Shown piece after piece: positions 37,030-45,585 of a stretch of 64,000 nt of DNA. The position numbers and the translations under genes were made by a program. The DNA is from Paraburkholderia phytofirmans PsJN (GTDB lineage: Bacteria > Pseudomonadota > Gammaproteobacteria > Burkholderiales > Burkholderiaceae): contig NC_010681.1 in the NCBI RefSeq assembly GCF_000020125.1, positions 1,240,001-1,304,000 on the forward strand. Direction: 5' to 3'. The notes beneath the pieces are model-generated. The model worked only from the letters and a program-made list of their open reading frames with translations. It was not told where the DNA came from and made no database searches. Every line of letters starts with the position of its first letter. Positions within the stretch are counted from its first letter, which is position 1.

Positions 37030-38088
37030 TTATTGCTCGGGTTCGTCTTCGGCGCTTTCGTCGCCGTAAGCGCTCAAGCGGTTGTACAAGGTTTTGAGAC
37101 TCACGCCGAGTGCTTTGGCCGCGCGCCGTTTGTCGCCGCCGCAATATTTGAGCGTGCCGAGAATGATCTGCTTTTGCGCGTCGGCGAGCGGCGTGCCGAT
37201 CCATACGCTCATCGCATCGCCCTGTGTCATCGGTTTTTTCACGCGCGACGCGAGATGCGGATGCGGCAGTTCCACGATCTTCTCCGCGAGAATGAACGCG
37301 CGATAGACCGCGTTCTTCAACTCGCGTACGTTGCCCGGCCATGACCATGTGCGCAGCGTTTCGATCGAGCGCTTGCTGAAACTTTTGCTCGTGCCTTCCT
37401 GCTGATTCAGCAGCGCGAGGAAGTGTTGCGCAAGCAGTTCGCGGTCGTTCTCGCGCTCGCGCAGCGGCGGCGCCCGCAGCGGAAAAACCGCAAGGCGGTA
37501 CATGAGGTCTTCACGCAGGCCGTTTTCCTTGACCGCGATTGCGGGGTCGCGATTGGTGGCGGCGATCACGCGCACGTTGCCGCTAATCAGGTCATTGCCG
37601 CCGACCCGGTAGAACGTGCCGGTTTCCAGCGCGCGCAGCAGCTTGACCTGGCGCACCGGCGCCATCTCGGTAATTTCGTCGAGGAACAGCGTGCCGCCGT
37701 TCGCATGTTCGAAGTAGCCGACGCGGCCTTGGACCGCGCCCGTGAAGCTGCCTTTCTCGTGGCCGAACAGTTCGGCTTCGATGAGTTCGTCGGGAATCGC
37801 GCCGCAATTCACGGCGACGAATGGTGCTTCCTTGCGGTTGCTTTGATCGTGAATCGTGCGGGCAATCAACTCCTTGCCCGTGCCGGATTCGCCGATGATC
37901 AGCGCGGTCGCGTCAGTACCCGCGAAGCGCTCGATCTGTTGATACAAATCCAGCATCACCGGCGACGAGCCATACAGCAAGCCGTACGATTTGAGTCCCA
38001 CGATGCCGTCCGCGACGCGCTGCTTCGCCATTGCCGAAGCATTGCCTCCGCCGGAGACGGTGGGCGAGGCGAGGTCGATTGACGCCAT
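37030..38088 (-). CDS. Sigma-54-dependent transcriptional activator without a receiver domain
   Basis: The 352-residue protein has a very short N terminus (about 35 residues) and then the AAA+ activator domain: Walker A GESGTGKE (66-73), sigma-54 contact loop GSFTGA (113-118, a Ser variant of GAFTGA), Walker B LFLDEITEM, sensor AATNRDP and WPGNVRELKN. A C-terminal Fis-type HTH follows (KYCGGDKRRAAKALGVSLKTLYNRLSAYG). Lacking a sensor domain, it may be constitutively active or controlled by a partner protein, like PspF or HrpS. It diverges from the DUF883 gene, before which a -24/-12 promoter is visible. Confidence 0.92.
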   Translation of the reverse strand: MASIDLASPTVSGGGNASAMAKQRVADGIVGLKSYGLLYGSSPVMLDLYQQIERFAGTDATALIIGESGTGKELIARTIHDQSNRKEAPFVAVNCGAIPDELIEAELFGHEKGSFTGAVQGRVGYFEHANGGTLFLDEITEMAPVRQVKLLRALETGTFYRVGGNDLISGNVRVIAATNRDPAIAVKENGLREDLMYRLAVFPLRAPPLRERENDRELLAQHFLALLNQQEGTSKSFSKRSIETLRTWSWPGNVRELKNAVYRAFILAEKIVELPHPHLASRVKKPMTQGDAMSVWIGTPLADAQKQIILGTLKYCGGDKRRAAKALGVSLKTLYNRLSAYGDESAEDEPEQ

Positions 38089-38460
38089 AAACGGGGGTCC
38101 TGTGCAAATGAGTTTGTTGTTACGGCGCGCAGGCCTGGAACGAGATTAACCAGCGAGCTCGCTATCTCTCAAAGATTGATTTAACCACTTTGGCACCGTT
38201 TTCGGCAAACGATCTGAGGGTTGAAAAAACACATTAGTGCACGTTCGGTCGAAAGTGCCTGGCTTGGTGTTTGCTTGCGGCGTCGAAGGCAAATTTACCG
38301 GGCACGGCGTTTGCAACTTCCATCCGACACGCGTGTGCTTTTTCTCGCGATTGCATAGCATATGTTGCGCTTGGGCAGCGATCGCCGCTCGCCAATTTGC
38401 AGCGTTATGCGCACTCGCCGGAACGCACGCGCAACGCCGAACTCAGACCAGGAGTGAATG
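38089..38460. promoter_or_regulatory. Divergent region between a sigma-54 activator and the DUF883 gene
   Basis: This 372-bp region contains the -24/-12 motif at 38260-38275 on the plus strand and an A/T-rich stretch around 38160-38240 that could hold an upstream activator site or the minus-strand promoter. No coding frame of good quality crosses it. Confidence 0.45.
38260..38275 (+). promoter_or_regulatory. Candidate sigma-54 promoter before the DUF883 gene
   Basis: TGGCTTGGTGTTTGCT keeps the invariant GG and GC with exactly 10 bases between them and matches TGGC and TTGCT of the consensus TGGCACG-N4-TTGCW. Transcription would start near 38286, 175 bases before the gene. It lies beside a divergently encoded sigma-54 activator. 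The AC of GGCAC is TT here, so the match is moderate. Confidence 0.45.
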
Positions 38461-38778
38461 ATGACTGACACCACGCAACAGCTTGCACTCGGCGGCCAGA
38501 AGATTGTCGAGGATCTGCGGGTGCTGCTGAAGGACTCGGAAGAAATGTTGCGGCTGGTCGCCAATGTGCCCGGCGAGGGCGTCGGCGTGCTGCGCGACAA
38601 ACTCGGCACGCATGTCGAAACCCTGCAGTCGGCGCTTGGCGATGCGCAGGAGAACGCGCAGCGGCGTTATCGGGCCGCCACCGTCAATACCGAACGCTAC
38701 GTGCGGCAGAACCCGTGGCGTTCGATCGGCATCGCCGCGGGCGTCGGCTTTGTACTCGGCGTGCTGACCACGCGCTGA
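38461..38778 (+). CDS. DUF883 family protein (ElaB/YqjD-like)
   Basis: Start ATG 38461 (or 38458 just before it; AGGAG overlaps the region) gives 105 residues. An N-terminal amphipathic helical part (IVEDLRVLLKDSEEMLRLVANVPGEGVGVLRDKLGTHVETLQ) is followed by YVRQNPWRSIGIAAGVGFVLGVLTTR, the diagnostic C-terminal block of ElaB/YqjD proteins: a short cytoplasmic PWRSIG motif and one membrane anchor. YqjD-like proteins tether ribosomes to the inner membrane in stationary phase. It is the first gene of a likely two-gene unit and sits downstream of a sigma-54-type promoter. Confidence 0.9.
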   Translation: MTDTTQQLALGGQKIVEDLRVLLKDSEEMLRLVANVPGEGVGVLRDKLGTHVETLQSALGDAQENAQRRYRAATVNTERYVRQNPWRSIGIAAGVGFVLGVLTTR

Positions 38779-38824
38779 GCCGCATCCCGGTCTCAATCCG
38801 CTTCATGACGACAAGGAGTTCACG

Positions 38825-39100
38825 ATGGCACGACCCAAAATCGGCATCTTCGGCGCGCTGATGGCGCTCGGCGGCTTTCTGGCAGTGCGCTACGTACAGC
38901 GGCGCAACCGCGCCGCGCAAATCCCCGTGGCGCGCGAGTTGGGCCGTTGGGAAAACGAGGGCGGCGCGGTCGCGGCGCCGCCTGCGCCGACCGCCAATCA
39001 GGCGACCACGGCCGGCGACATGGGTCCGAGCGCGCATGGCGCCAACGGCTCCGCTTACCCGAATGGCAACGGCGGCGCATGGCCGTTCCCGCGTAGTTGA
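38825..39100 (+). CDS. Small membrane-anchored hypothetical protein (91 aa)
   Basis: ATG 38825 with AAGGAG 8-10 bases upstream. Residues 5-22 form one hydrophobic helix (IGIFGALMALGGFLAVRY), then a basic stretch (VQRRNRAAQIP) and a low-complexity tail rich in Ala, Gly, Pro and Asn (NGSAYPNGNGGAWPFPRS). This topology is common in proteins encoded next to DUF883 genes. It follows DUF883 by 46 bases and is probably cotranscribed. Function unknown. Confidence 0.75.
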   Translation: MARPKIGIFGALMALGGFLAVRYVQRRNRAAQIPVARELGRWENEGGAVAAPPAPTANQATTAGDMGPSAHGANGSAYPNGNGGAWPFPRS

Positions 39101-39405
39101 GCAGTTTGTCCGCACTGCATCGCCGGCTCGCCGCAGTGACGGGCGGCGCCCGGTATGCCTTGCAAATTTGTCTCCGTAAAGCCTTATAATAGGTAAATAA
39201 ACAACAATGACGGTTGGGGCGGGTGGGTTTGCCCTCATATTGTTGCAAGATTGAATCAAGTCGTCGGCTTGGCGCGTTGGGTCAGAGTTGGTGGGTGCTC
39301 ACATTAGAGCCCGCGGCAACGGCGAAGCGCAGGTCGACGGCACGCATTTCAACATGCGCGTTTGCATGTTTTCCCATACCCACGCTTGCAGGCTTTCGAG
39401 ACGCG
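39101..39405 (+). promoter_or_regulatory. Leader and promoter region of the response-regulator gene
   Basis: A clear -10 box TATAAT is at 39185-39190. The only -35 candidate is TTGCAA near 39160 with a 19-base spacer, which is long. If used, it would give a leader of about 210 bases before ATG 39406. The stretch 39190-39230 is A/T-rich. No ribosome binding site of strength precedes 39406. Confidence 0.4.
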
Positions 39406-40806
39406 ATGCCACATGTACTGATTGTCGATGACGATGCCGGTACCCGCGAGGCACTTTCCGCCATCATCGGGGAAGATGGCCTGACCACCGCCACCGCGGG
39501 CGATTTGCGCGAAGCGCGCATTCAACTGGTCCGGCAGATGCCGGACGTCGTTTTTACGGACCTGAAGCTGCCGGACGGCAGCGGGGTCGACCTGTTCGAA
39601 GATCTCGATCCGCGCTCCGGCGTGGAGGTGATCGTGATTACCGGCCATGCCACGGTGGAGTCGGCCGTCAACGCGCTGAAGATGGGCGCCACCGACTACC
39701 TGGTGAAGCCGATCAACATGCAGCGCGTGAAGGCGATCCTCTCGCGCCTGCCGCGCGCCGGCGACCTGAAGGCGGAAATCGGCACGTTGCGCGGCGAGTT
39801 GCGCCGCATGGGCCGCTTCGGCCTGATGCTCGGCAATTCGCCGGCCATGCAGGAGGTCTACGACCAGATCGGTCGCGTTGCACCTACGGCGGCCTCGGTC
39901 ATGCTGGTGGGCGAGTCGGGCACCGGCAAGGAAGTCGCCGCGCAGACGCTGCACCAGCTCAGCTTGCGTCGCAAGCACGCGTTTCTCGCGGTGAATTGCG
40001 GCGCGATTTCGCCGAATCTGATCGAATCCGAAATGTTCGGCCACGAGCGCGGTTCGTTTACCGGCGCGGACCGTCAGCACAAGGGCTATTTCGAGCGCGC
40101 GAACGGCGGCACGCTGTTCCTCGACGAAATCACCGAGATGCCGATCGAGTTGCAGGTCAAGCTGTTGCGCGTGCTGGAAACCGGCATGTTCATGCGGGTT
40201 GGCACGACCAAGGAAATTGAAACGGACGTGCGTCTGATCGCGGCGACCAACCGCGATCCCGAGCAGGCCGTGCTGGAAGGCAAGCTGCGGCTCGACTTGT
40301 ACCACCGCTTGAACGTGTTCCCGATTAGCCTGCCGCCGTTGCGCGAGCGGGGCAAGGATGTGGAGCTGCTGGCCCAGGCGTTCCTCGACGAACTTAATGA
40401 GCGCCACAGCACGAAGAAGCATTTCCCCGCGGCCGTGAAGGACATGCTGATGTCCTACCCGTGGCCGGGCAATGTGCGCGAATTGAAGAACTACGTGCAG
40501 CGCGCGCACATCATGTCGGGTGCGGATTCGGACAGCACGGCAACGGTGCCGCTGCAGATCACGCTGTCGAAGCCCGCGGCCGGCACGGCGATTACGATTC
40601 CATTCGGCACGTCGCTCGCCGAAGCGGACCGTCAGTTGATTCTCGCCACGCTCGAGCAGTGCGGCGGCGTGAAGACGCGAGCCGCCGAGATTCTCGGCAT
40701 CAGCCTGAAGACGCTGTATAACCGCCTCGTCGAGTACGGCAACGACGCGCGTGAAGACGGCGACGCCGCCGACGAATCGCGCGCACTGGGCGGCGCGGAC
40801 GCTTAA
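39406..40806 (+). CDS. NtrC-type sigma-54-dependent response regulator
   Basis: From ATG 39406 the protein has 466 residues: receiver (1 to about 115) with phospho-acceptor Asp52 in VVFTDLKLPDGSG and Lys in YLVKPINM; AAA+ domain with GESGTGKE, sigma-54 loop GSFTGA, LFLDEITEMP, AATNRDP and WPGNVRELKNYVQRAH; and a Fis-type HTH (EQCGGVKTRAAEILGISLKTLYNRLVEYG). The frame is open upstream to 39214 but family alignment begins at MPHVLIVDDD. No sensor kinase is adjacent, so it is an orphan regulator. It is related to the activator at 37030 by eye (same GSFTGA variant and same HTH ending). Its stop is 55 bases before a strong -24/-12 motif. Confidence 0.94.
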   Translation: MPHVLIVDDDAGTREALSAIIGEDGLTTATAGDLREARIQLVRQMPDVVFTDLKLPDGSGVDLFEDLDPRSGVEVIVITGHATVESAVNALKMGATDYLVKPINMQRVKAILSRLPRAGDLKAEIGTLRGELRRMGRFGLMLGNSPAMQEVYDQIGRVAPTAASVMLVGESGTGKEVAAQTLHQLSLRRKHAFLAVNCGAISPNLIESEMFGHERGSFTGADRQHKGYFERANGGTLFLDEITEMPIELQVKLLRVLETGMFMRVGTTKEIETDVRLIAATNRDPEQAVLEGKLRLDLYHRLNVFPISLPPLRERGKDVELLAQAFLDELNERHSTKKHFPAAVKDMLMSYPWPGNVRELKNYVQRAHIMSGADSDSTATVPLQITLSKPAAGTAITIPFGTSLAEADRQLILATLEQCGGVKTRAAEILGISLKTLYNRLVEYGNDAREDGDAADESRALGGADA

Positions 40807-40860
40807 CGCGCCCACACCGCTCACAAGATAGACGCCATCCAGCCGGGGGCGCATCCGTAA

Positions 40861-40876
40861 CGGCACAGGCCTTGCT
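40861..40876 (+). promoter_or_regulatory. Sigma-54 promoter motif before the proline-rich gene
   Basis: CGGCACAGGCCTTGCT fits TGGCACG-N4-TTGCW at 14 of 16 positions counting free N positions, with GG and GC spaced by exactly 10 bases. Predicted transcription start is about 40888, some 20 bases before ATG 40910 and just before the GAGG ribosome binding site. It lies directly behind the sigma-54 response-regulator gene. Confidence 0.65.
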
Positions 40877-40909
40877 GCGATTCAATGAAACGCAAACGAG
40901 GATAACAAT

Positions 40910-41179
40910 ATGCCGGACTACGCTGCCGCTCCCGCGCTTTCCCTGCCGATCCACGCTCACCGTCCCGAGCCGATCGAGCCGCCGTCACCGCCTCCGATTG
41001 CGCCGCCGAGTCCCGGTGAGCCCGACACTATTCCCGTTCCAGGTCCGAGTCCCGATCCGAGTCCGCAGCCGATCGAACCTATCGAGCCGGTCGCTCCGCC
41101 CATCGGCGATCCGCCGCCGCAGCCCACGCAAACGCCGCAAGCCGATCAGCGCCAGTCGTTCCGGACGCTACAAATCTAA
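40910..41179 (+). CDS. Proline-rich small protein (89 aa)
   Basis: ATG 40910 with GAGG 9 bases upstream. The protein is about one third Pro, with repeated PEPIEP, PSPDPSPQPIEP and PPPQPTQTP blocks, acidic overall and without a signal peptide or hydrophobic segment. It is intrinsically disordered. The function is unknown; such sequences act as spacers or SH3-like ligands. Its promoter region holds a good -24/-12 motif, which argues that the gene is real and regulated. Confidence 0.65.
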   Translation: MPDYAAAPALSLPIHAHRPEPIEPPSPPPIAPPSPGEPDTIPVPGPSPDPSPQPIEPIEPVAPPIGDPPPQPTQTPQADQRQSFRTLQI

Positions 41180-41336
41180 CTCTGACGCTCGCTGGGCGTT
41201 GCACCACAGTGCGGCGCAGTGATTTTATGTACTTGTTACAAAGCCGGCGCATCTTTTACCGGCAATTTACGGTGGCGACCCCTAGACTGTATGAGTGCCG
41301 CGAACCGGCGGCGGGCTTCCCCTGGAGGCGTGGATC

Positions 41337-41549
41337 ATGAGACATCCAGCACTGCGACGTTCAGCGCGCCATTCGAAGCGCGATTCCCGGCCGGGCGGCA
41401 GCAAAGACAGCCCGCCGGAGCAGCACGACCCGGCGGGCCAGAACCGCATCGCGCCCGATGCCCCGCCAGACGGCGAGCACAACCAGGGCGGCGTGCGCCA
41501 GGAAGGCCTGGAATACCAGCGCGATCTCGGCTCGGAACAGGATGCTTGA
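41337..41549 (+). CDS. Small polar hypothetical protein (70 aa)
   Basis: ATG 41337 follows CTGGAGG by about 9 bases. The product MRHPALRRSARHSKRDSRPGG... is basic at its N terminus and acidic at its C terminus (EYQRDLGSEQDA), with a Pro/Gly/Asp-rich middle (SPPEQHDPAGQNRIAPDAPPDG). It has no hydrophobic region, so it is cytosolic and probably disordered. I do not recognise the family. The sigma-54-type promoter of otsA lies downstream of it, so it is not required to be in one operon with otsA. Confidence 0.55.
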   Translation: MRHPALRRSARHSKRDSRPGGSKDSPPEQHDPAGQNRIAPDAPPDGEHNQGGVRQEGLEYQRDLGSEQDA

Positions 41550-41687
41550 GCCGATATGACGGCCGGCATGAGGCCTTCCGGTTTTGTCATACAAAGCAGA
41601 AAAAACTTCTTCGCGGTGAGGTGGCGCCGCGTGTTTCTGCTCGTTCGTCACATTTACATACATTTTTATTTCCGGCATCTCTAAAAA

Positions 41688-41703
41688 CGGCACGCGACTT
41701 GCA
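41688..41703 (+). promoter_or_regulatory. Sigma-54 promoter motif directly before otsA
   Basis: CGGCACGCGACTTGCA matches the consensus TGGCACG-N4-TTGCW at every fixed position but the first T. GG (41689-41690) and GC (41701-41702) are exactly 10 bases apart. The predicted start is about 41714, giving a 48-base leader before the otsA ATG at 41762. Two sigma-54 activator genes lie 1-4 kb upstream. Confidence 0.7.
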
Positions 41704-41761
41704 TGCATCTTTTCGACACATAGCCGTATGCAACGAAACAACTGAACTAGGTGGAGCACCA

Positions 41762-43198
41762 ATGAGCAGACTGATCGTGGTATCGAATCGTGTCGCGCCG
41801 ACGCAGGAAGGCCGTCCCGCAGCGGGCGGCCTCGCCATCGGCGTGCTGGACGCGCTGAAGGAAAGCGGCGGGGTGTGGTTCGGCTGGAGCGGCGAGACGG
41901 TGAGCGAGCCGAGCGCTCCGGTGATAGAAAAACAAGGCAACGTGACGTACGCGACGGTGGGCCTCACCAAGCGCGATTACGACCAGTACTACCGCGGATT
42001 TTCCAATGCGACGCTGTGGCCGACGTTCCACTATCGCAACGACCTGTCGCGCTACGACCGGCAGGAATACGCGGGCTATCAGCGCGTCAACGCAACGCTG
42101 GCGAAGCAGCTCAAGGCGCTGCTCAAGCCCGACGACATCATCTGGGTTCACGATTATCACCTGCTGCCGTTCGCACGCTGCCTGCGCGAACTGGGCGTGA
42201 AAAATCCGATCGGTTTCTTCCTGCACATTCCGTTTCCGGTGCCGGAAGTGCTGCGCACGATTCCGCCGCACGAAGAACTGGTCAAGGCCATGTGCAGCTA
42301 TGACGTGATCGGCTTCCAGACTGATGCGGATCGCCAGTCGTTCGTCGACTTTATCGAGCGCGGCCAGCACGGCACCTCGAGCGAAGACGGCATGGTGCAC
42401 GCGTATAACCGCTTCCTGAAAGTGGGCGCGTATCCGATCGGGATCTATCCGGACGCGATCGCCAAAGCCGCCGAGCAGTTCACCGACCGCAAGCCAGTGC
42501 GTAGCCTGCGCGACGGCATGCGCGGACGCAAGCTGATCATGAGCGTGGACCGCCTCGACTATTCGAAGGGTCTGGTGGAGCGCTTCCAGGCGTTCGAGCG
42601 GCTGCTGCTGAACGCGCCGGGTTGGCACGGGCGCGTGTCGCTGGTGCAGATCGCGCCGCCGACGCGCGCGGACGTGTCGACCTACCAGAGGATTCGTCAG
42701 ACGCTCGAGGGCGAAGCGGGCCGCATCAACGGCCGGTTCGCGCAACTCGACTGGACGCCGATCCAGTACCTGAACCGCAAATACGAGCGCAATCTGCTGA
42801 TGGCGCTGTTCCGTCAATCGCAGGTCGGCTATGTGACGCCGCTGCGCGACGGCATGAATCTCGTCGCGAAGGAATATGTCGCTTCGCAGGATCCGGCTGA
42901 TCCGGGCGTGCTGGTGCTGTCGCAATTCGCCGGCGCCGCCGAGCAACTGCCCGGCGCGCTGGTCGTCAATCCGTTCGATCTGTCGCAGATGGCTGAGGCG
43001 CTGGAACGCGCACTGTCGATGCCGCTAGCCGAGCGTCAGGCGCGCCATGCCGACATGATGGCGCCGATGCGCGAGAACAATCTGTCCGTCTGGCGCGATA
43101 CCTTCCTCGCGGATCTGCGCAACGTCGCGACGGCATCTTCGGTGACGGCCAAAGCGGTAAAGCTCGCTGACGTGACCGCGTCGTCGTTGCGGGATTGA
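41762..43198 (+). CDS. otsA: Trehalose-6-phosphate synthase
   Basis: From ATG 41762 (GTGGAG upstream) the product has 478 residues and begins MSRLIVVSNRVAPTQEGRPAAGGLAIGVLDALK. GT20 landmarks are WVHDYHLLPFARCLRELG, GFFLHIPFPVPEVLRTIPPHEEL, DRLDYSKGLVERFQAFERLL and TPLRDGMNLVAKEYVASQ. The enzyme makes trehalose-6-phosphate from UDP-glucose and glucose-6-phosphate in the cytosol; a phosphatase (OtsB) is needed to finish trehalose and is not adjacent here. Trehalose protects against osmotic and desiccation stress. The -24/-12 motif upstream suggests RpoN-dependent expression, unusual because otsA is sigma-S controlled in enterics. Confidence 0.95.
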   Translation: MSRLIVVSNRVAPTQEGRPAAGGLAIGVLDALKESGGVWFGWSGETVSEPSAPVIEKQGNVTYATVGLTKRDYDQYYRGFSNATLWPTFHYRNDLSRYDRQEYAGYQRVNATLAKQLKALLKPDDIIWVHDYHLLPFARCLRELGVKNPIGFFLHIPFPVPEVLRTIPPHEELVKAMCSYDVIGFQTDADRQSFVDFIERGQHGTSSEDGMVHAYNRFLKVGAYPIGIYPDAIAKAAEQFTDRKPVRSLRDGMRGRKLIMSVDRLDYSKGLVERFQAFERLLLNAPGWHGRVSLVQIAPPTRADVSTYQRIRQTLEGEAGRINGRFAQLDWTPIQYLNRKYERNLLMALFRQSQVGYVTPLRDGMNLVAKEYVASQDPADPGVLVLSQFAGAAEQLPGALVVNPFDLSQMAEALERALSMPLAERQARHADMMAPMRENNLSVWRDTFLADLRNVATASSVTAKAVKLADVTASSLRD

Positions 43199-43272
43199 CG
43201 GTCGAGCGGCTGGCTTTGCAGCCGCGCGTGCTGGTCACGTCGTCTGATTGGCGGTTGTGGAAATTAGGAGAG

Positions 43273-43310
43273 AAGGGCGTGGCTCGCACGACGCGAGCCA
43301 CGCCCTTTTT
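43273..43310 (+). terminator. Rho-independent terminator after otsA
   Basis: AAGGGCGTGGCTCGC (43273-43287) pairs in its main part with GCGAGCCACGCCCTT (43293-43307), followed by a T-run to 43310. It ends otsA transcription; on the minus strand there is only a weak pyrimidine tract after it for the MFS gene. Confidence 0.85.
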
Positions 43311-43353
43311 GTGTCGGCATATTGGAGCGGCGGAAAAAATCTCTTGCGGGAAC

Positions 43354-44811
43354 TCAGGCCGGTTGCACGTTGGCTCGTTGCGTGACGCGCATCGTGCTGA
43401 TCACCGCGGCGAGCGCCGAAAAGCACGCGGCCACGTAAAGCGCGACGGTCGGTCCATGTTGCGGCGCGATTCCGAAGATCAGCGCGACCAGCGCCGCGCC
43501 GAGCGTCTGGCCCGTCAGGCGCGCGGTGCCCAGCATGCCGCTTGCGCCGCCGCTGCGCTCGCGCGGCGCCGCGGACAGCATGGTGCGATTGTTCGGCGAC
43601 TGAAAGATGCCGAAGCCGGCGCCGCACAAGGCCATTCGCCACGCGATCTGCATGGCGTCCGGATGCGCGCCGAGCGTGGCGAGCAGCAACAACCCGGCCG
43701 TCATCGCGGCAAGACCGACGCCGCCCAGCCATCCCGACGACACCTTGTCCGACAGCACGCCGGCAATCGGCGCCGCGATGATGATGACGGCAGGCCAGGG
43801 CGTCATGAGTAGCCCGGTCTCTACCTGCGATAAGCCGAGTGTGTCTTGCAACAGAAAGGGCAGCGACACGAAAGCGAGCATCTGCGCGCAGAACGAGCAG
43901 ACCGAGGTGCCGATCGAGAGCGCAAAGATGGGAATCCTGAGCAAATCGATCGGCAGCAACGGAGCGGGCTGCGTCAACTGGCGGCGCACGAAGAAATAGC
44001 CGATCACGAGCGCGCCGAGCGCTTCCAGCGCGACGTAGCCGAATCCTTCGCCGTGGCCGAGGCCGTCGACGGCAAAGATCAGCAGGCCGAACACGAACGC
44101 GTTCATCACCGCGCTCGGATAGTCGTAGGGCGATTCGTGGCCGGGGTTCATCGGTAGCGCCTTGAAGCCGCCGACGATAGCCGCGATGCCGATCGGCACG
44201 TTGATGGCGAACAGCCATGGCCACGAGGCGACCGCGAGCACGCCGGAAGCGACAGTCGGCCCGACCGCCGACGACACCGCGACCACCATCGCGTTGATCG
44301 AGACGCCGCGCCCGAGCTGCGCGGGCGGATAGATCATGCGTACCAGCGCCGTATTCACGCTCATGATGCCTGCTGCGCCGAACCCCTGAATCACGCGAGC
44401 CAGCGCGAGGGTTGGCAGCGAAGTCGACAACGCGCAACCGAACGACGCCACCGTGAACAGAATCAGCCCCGCCAGATAGATACGCCGGTAGCCGATGCGG
44501 TCGCCGAGCGAGGCGAGCGGCAACAGCGAGATGGTGATCGCCAGCTGATAGGCGTTGACGACCCAGATCGAGCCGGCCGCGCTCGCGTGCAGGTTGCGCG
44601 CGATAGTGGGCAGCGCCACGTTGGCAATCGCGCTGTCGAGTACCGCGAGCGTGAGGGATAGCGCGATAACCAGCATCGCCCAGTAGCGCTGCGGAATCGG
44701 CAGGCCTTGTTCGGTGTCGTCGCGCAGCGATGGATCGGGGGCGAGTGTGTCGGCCGCTTCGGCGGCGATGGTGCCGTCGGCGCGGTTCTTGCGCGGTGGT
44801 TGTGCGTGCAT
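43354..44811 (-). CDS. MFS transporter, DHA2 (14-helix) drug exporter type
   Basis: The 485-residue inner-membrane protein has 14 predicted hydrophobic helices. DHA2 motifs are visible: LDSAIANVALPTIARNL (motif D1 in helix 1), LPLASLGDRIGYRRIYLAGLILF (motif A between helices 2 and 3), VIQGFGAAGIMSVNTALVRMIYPPAQLGRGVSI (motif B with the conserved Arg) and GPTVASGVLAVASWPWLFAINVPIG (motif C of exporters). It probably uses proton motive force to export drugs or toxic metabolites. No adjacent regulator or membrane-fusion gene exists. It is convergent with otsA. Confidence 0.9.
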   Translation of the reverse strand: MHAQPPRKNRADGTIAAEAADTLAPDPSLRDDTEQGLPIPQRYWAMLVIALSLTLAVLDSAIANVALPTIARNLHASAAGSIWVVNAYQLAITISLLPLASLGDRIGYRRIYLAGLILFTVASFGCALSTSLPTLALARVIQGFGAAGIMSVNTALVRMIYPPAQLGRGVSINAMVVAVSSAVGPTVASGVLAVASWPWLFAINVPIGIAAIVGGFKALPMNPGHESPYDYPSAVMNAFVFGLLIFAVDGLGHGEGFGYVALEALGALVIGYFFVRRQLTQPAPLLPIDLLRIPIFALSIGTSVCSFCAQMLAFVSLPFLLQDTLGLSQVETGLLMTPWPAVIIIAAPIAGVLSDKVSSGWLGGVGLAAMTAGLLLLATLGAHPDAMQIAWRMALCGAGFGIFQSPNNRTMLSAAPRERSGGASGMLGTARLTGQTLGAALVALIFGIAPQHGPTVALYVAACFSALAAVISTMRVTQRANVQPA

Positions 44812-44919
44812 CGATTGTTCGAGTTGTAGTGGGGCGGTTCGCCGCTCGCGCGCGTCGCGTGCCGTCGTCGAGGAGCTGGCCGGCGCCGTCTGAGCGCGCC
44901 GGCCAGCGCGTCTTCCGCG

Positions 44920-45423
44920 TTATTTGAGTTCGTACAGGCCGGTGTGAGTGGTCGAGTCGAGTTCGTTCAGATGCGTCATGAAGCGCGCCACCGCGTTGGT
45001 GGTGTCCGCGTTGATCGGCAGACTCGGCACCCGCAACGCATGCAGACGGAAGATGTAGCGATGCGCCTTGTCGCCGCGCGGCGGCGCGGTGCCGCCGAAG
45101 CCGACCGTGCCGTAGTCGTTGCGCACTTGCAGCGCGCCTTGCGGCAGCAGCGAGCCGTCCGCCTTGCCGGCGTTGCGCGGCAGCGAGCGGGCGTCACCCG
45201 GAATGTTCACCACGACCCAGTGCCAGAAGCCGCTGCCGGTGGGCGCGTCGGGATCGTGAACGGTGAGCGCGAAGCTTTGCGTGTCGGGTGGCGGCGCTTC
45301 CCACTGCAACGCGGGAGAGATGTTCTCGCCGTCTACGCCGAAGGCCTTGTCGTGATATTCGTGGGCTTTCGGCATGAAGCCGTTGGTGGGAAATTCGTCG
45401 GACCAGAGACGGAAATCTGCCAT
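44920..45423 (-). CDS. YbhB/YbcL-family Raf-kinase-inhibitor-like protein
   Basis: The start ATG 45423 with GGGAGG upstream gives 167 residues. PEBP-family landmarks are NISPALQWEAPPPDTQSFALTVHDPDAPTGSGFWHWVVVNIPG, including the DPDAP and GxxHW motifs of the ligand pocket, and GFGGTAPPRGDKAHRYIFRLHAL, the GxxPPxGxxHRY motif. Bacterial members are cytosolic or periplasmic proteins of unclear function; this one lacks a signal peptide. It lies upstream of the MFS gene on the same strand with a 108-base gap that contains a GC-rich hairpin, so cotranscription is uncertain. Confidence 0.92.
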   Translation of the reverse strand: MADFRLWSDEFPTNGFMPKAHEYHDKAFGVDGENISPALQWEAPPPDTQSFALTVHDPDAPTGSGFWHWVVVNIPGDARSLPRNAGKADGSLLPQGALQVRNDYGTVGFGGTAPPRGDKAHRYIFRLHALRVPSLPINADTTNAVARFMTHLNELDSTTHTGLYELK

Positions 45424-45585
45424 GATGTGCCTCCCTTCTTGAGTGGTTCTGGGATGGTCGGGGCGTGCGGTTTTGCAACCGGTTTGCAGGGCAGGGCGCC
45501 GTGCGGAAGTACCCCGAGTTAGCCAATCGAGTGTATCACCAGCGGCCTTCGAATTCGTGGGAGCCGGGCGCACTACAGGCGGCTT

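Noticed and set aside
38188..38206. TTGGCACCGTTTTCGGCA as a sigma-54 promoter
   Set aside because: GG and GC are 11 bases apart instead of 10, so it was not called.
39349..40866. 505-residue minus-strand open frame
   Set aside because: Antisense of the NtrC-type regulator.
41747..42946. 399-residue minus-strand open frame
   Set aside because: Antisense of otsA.
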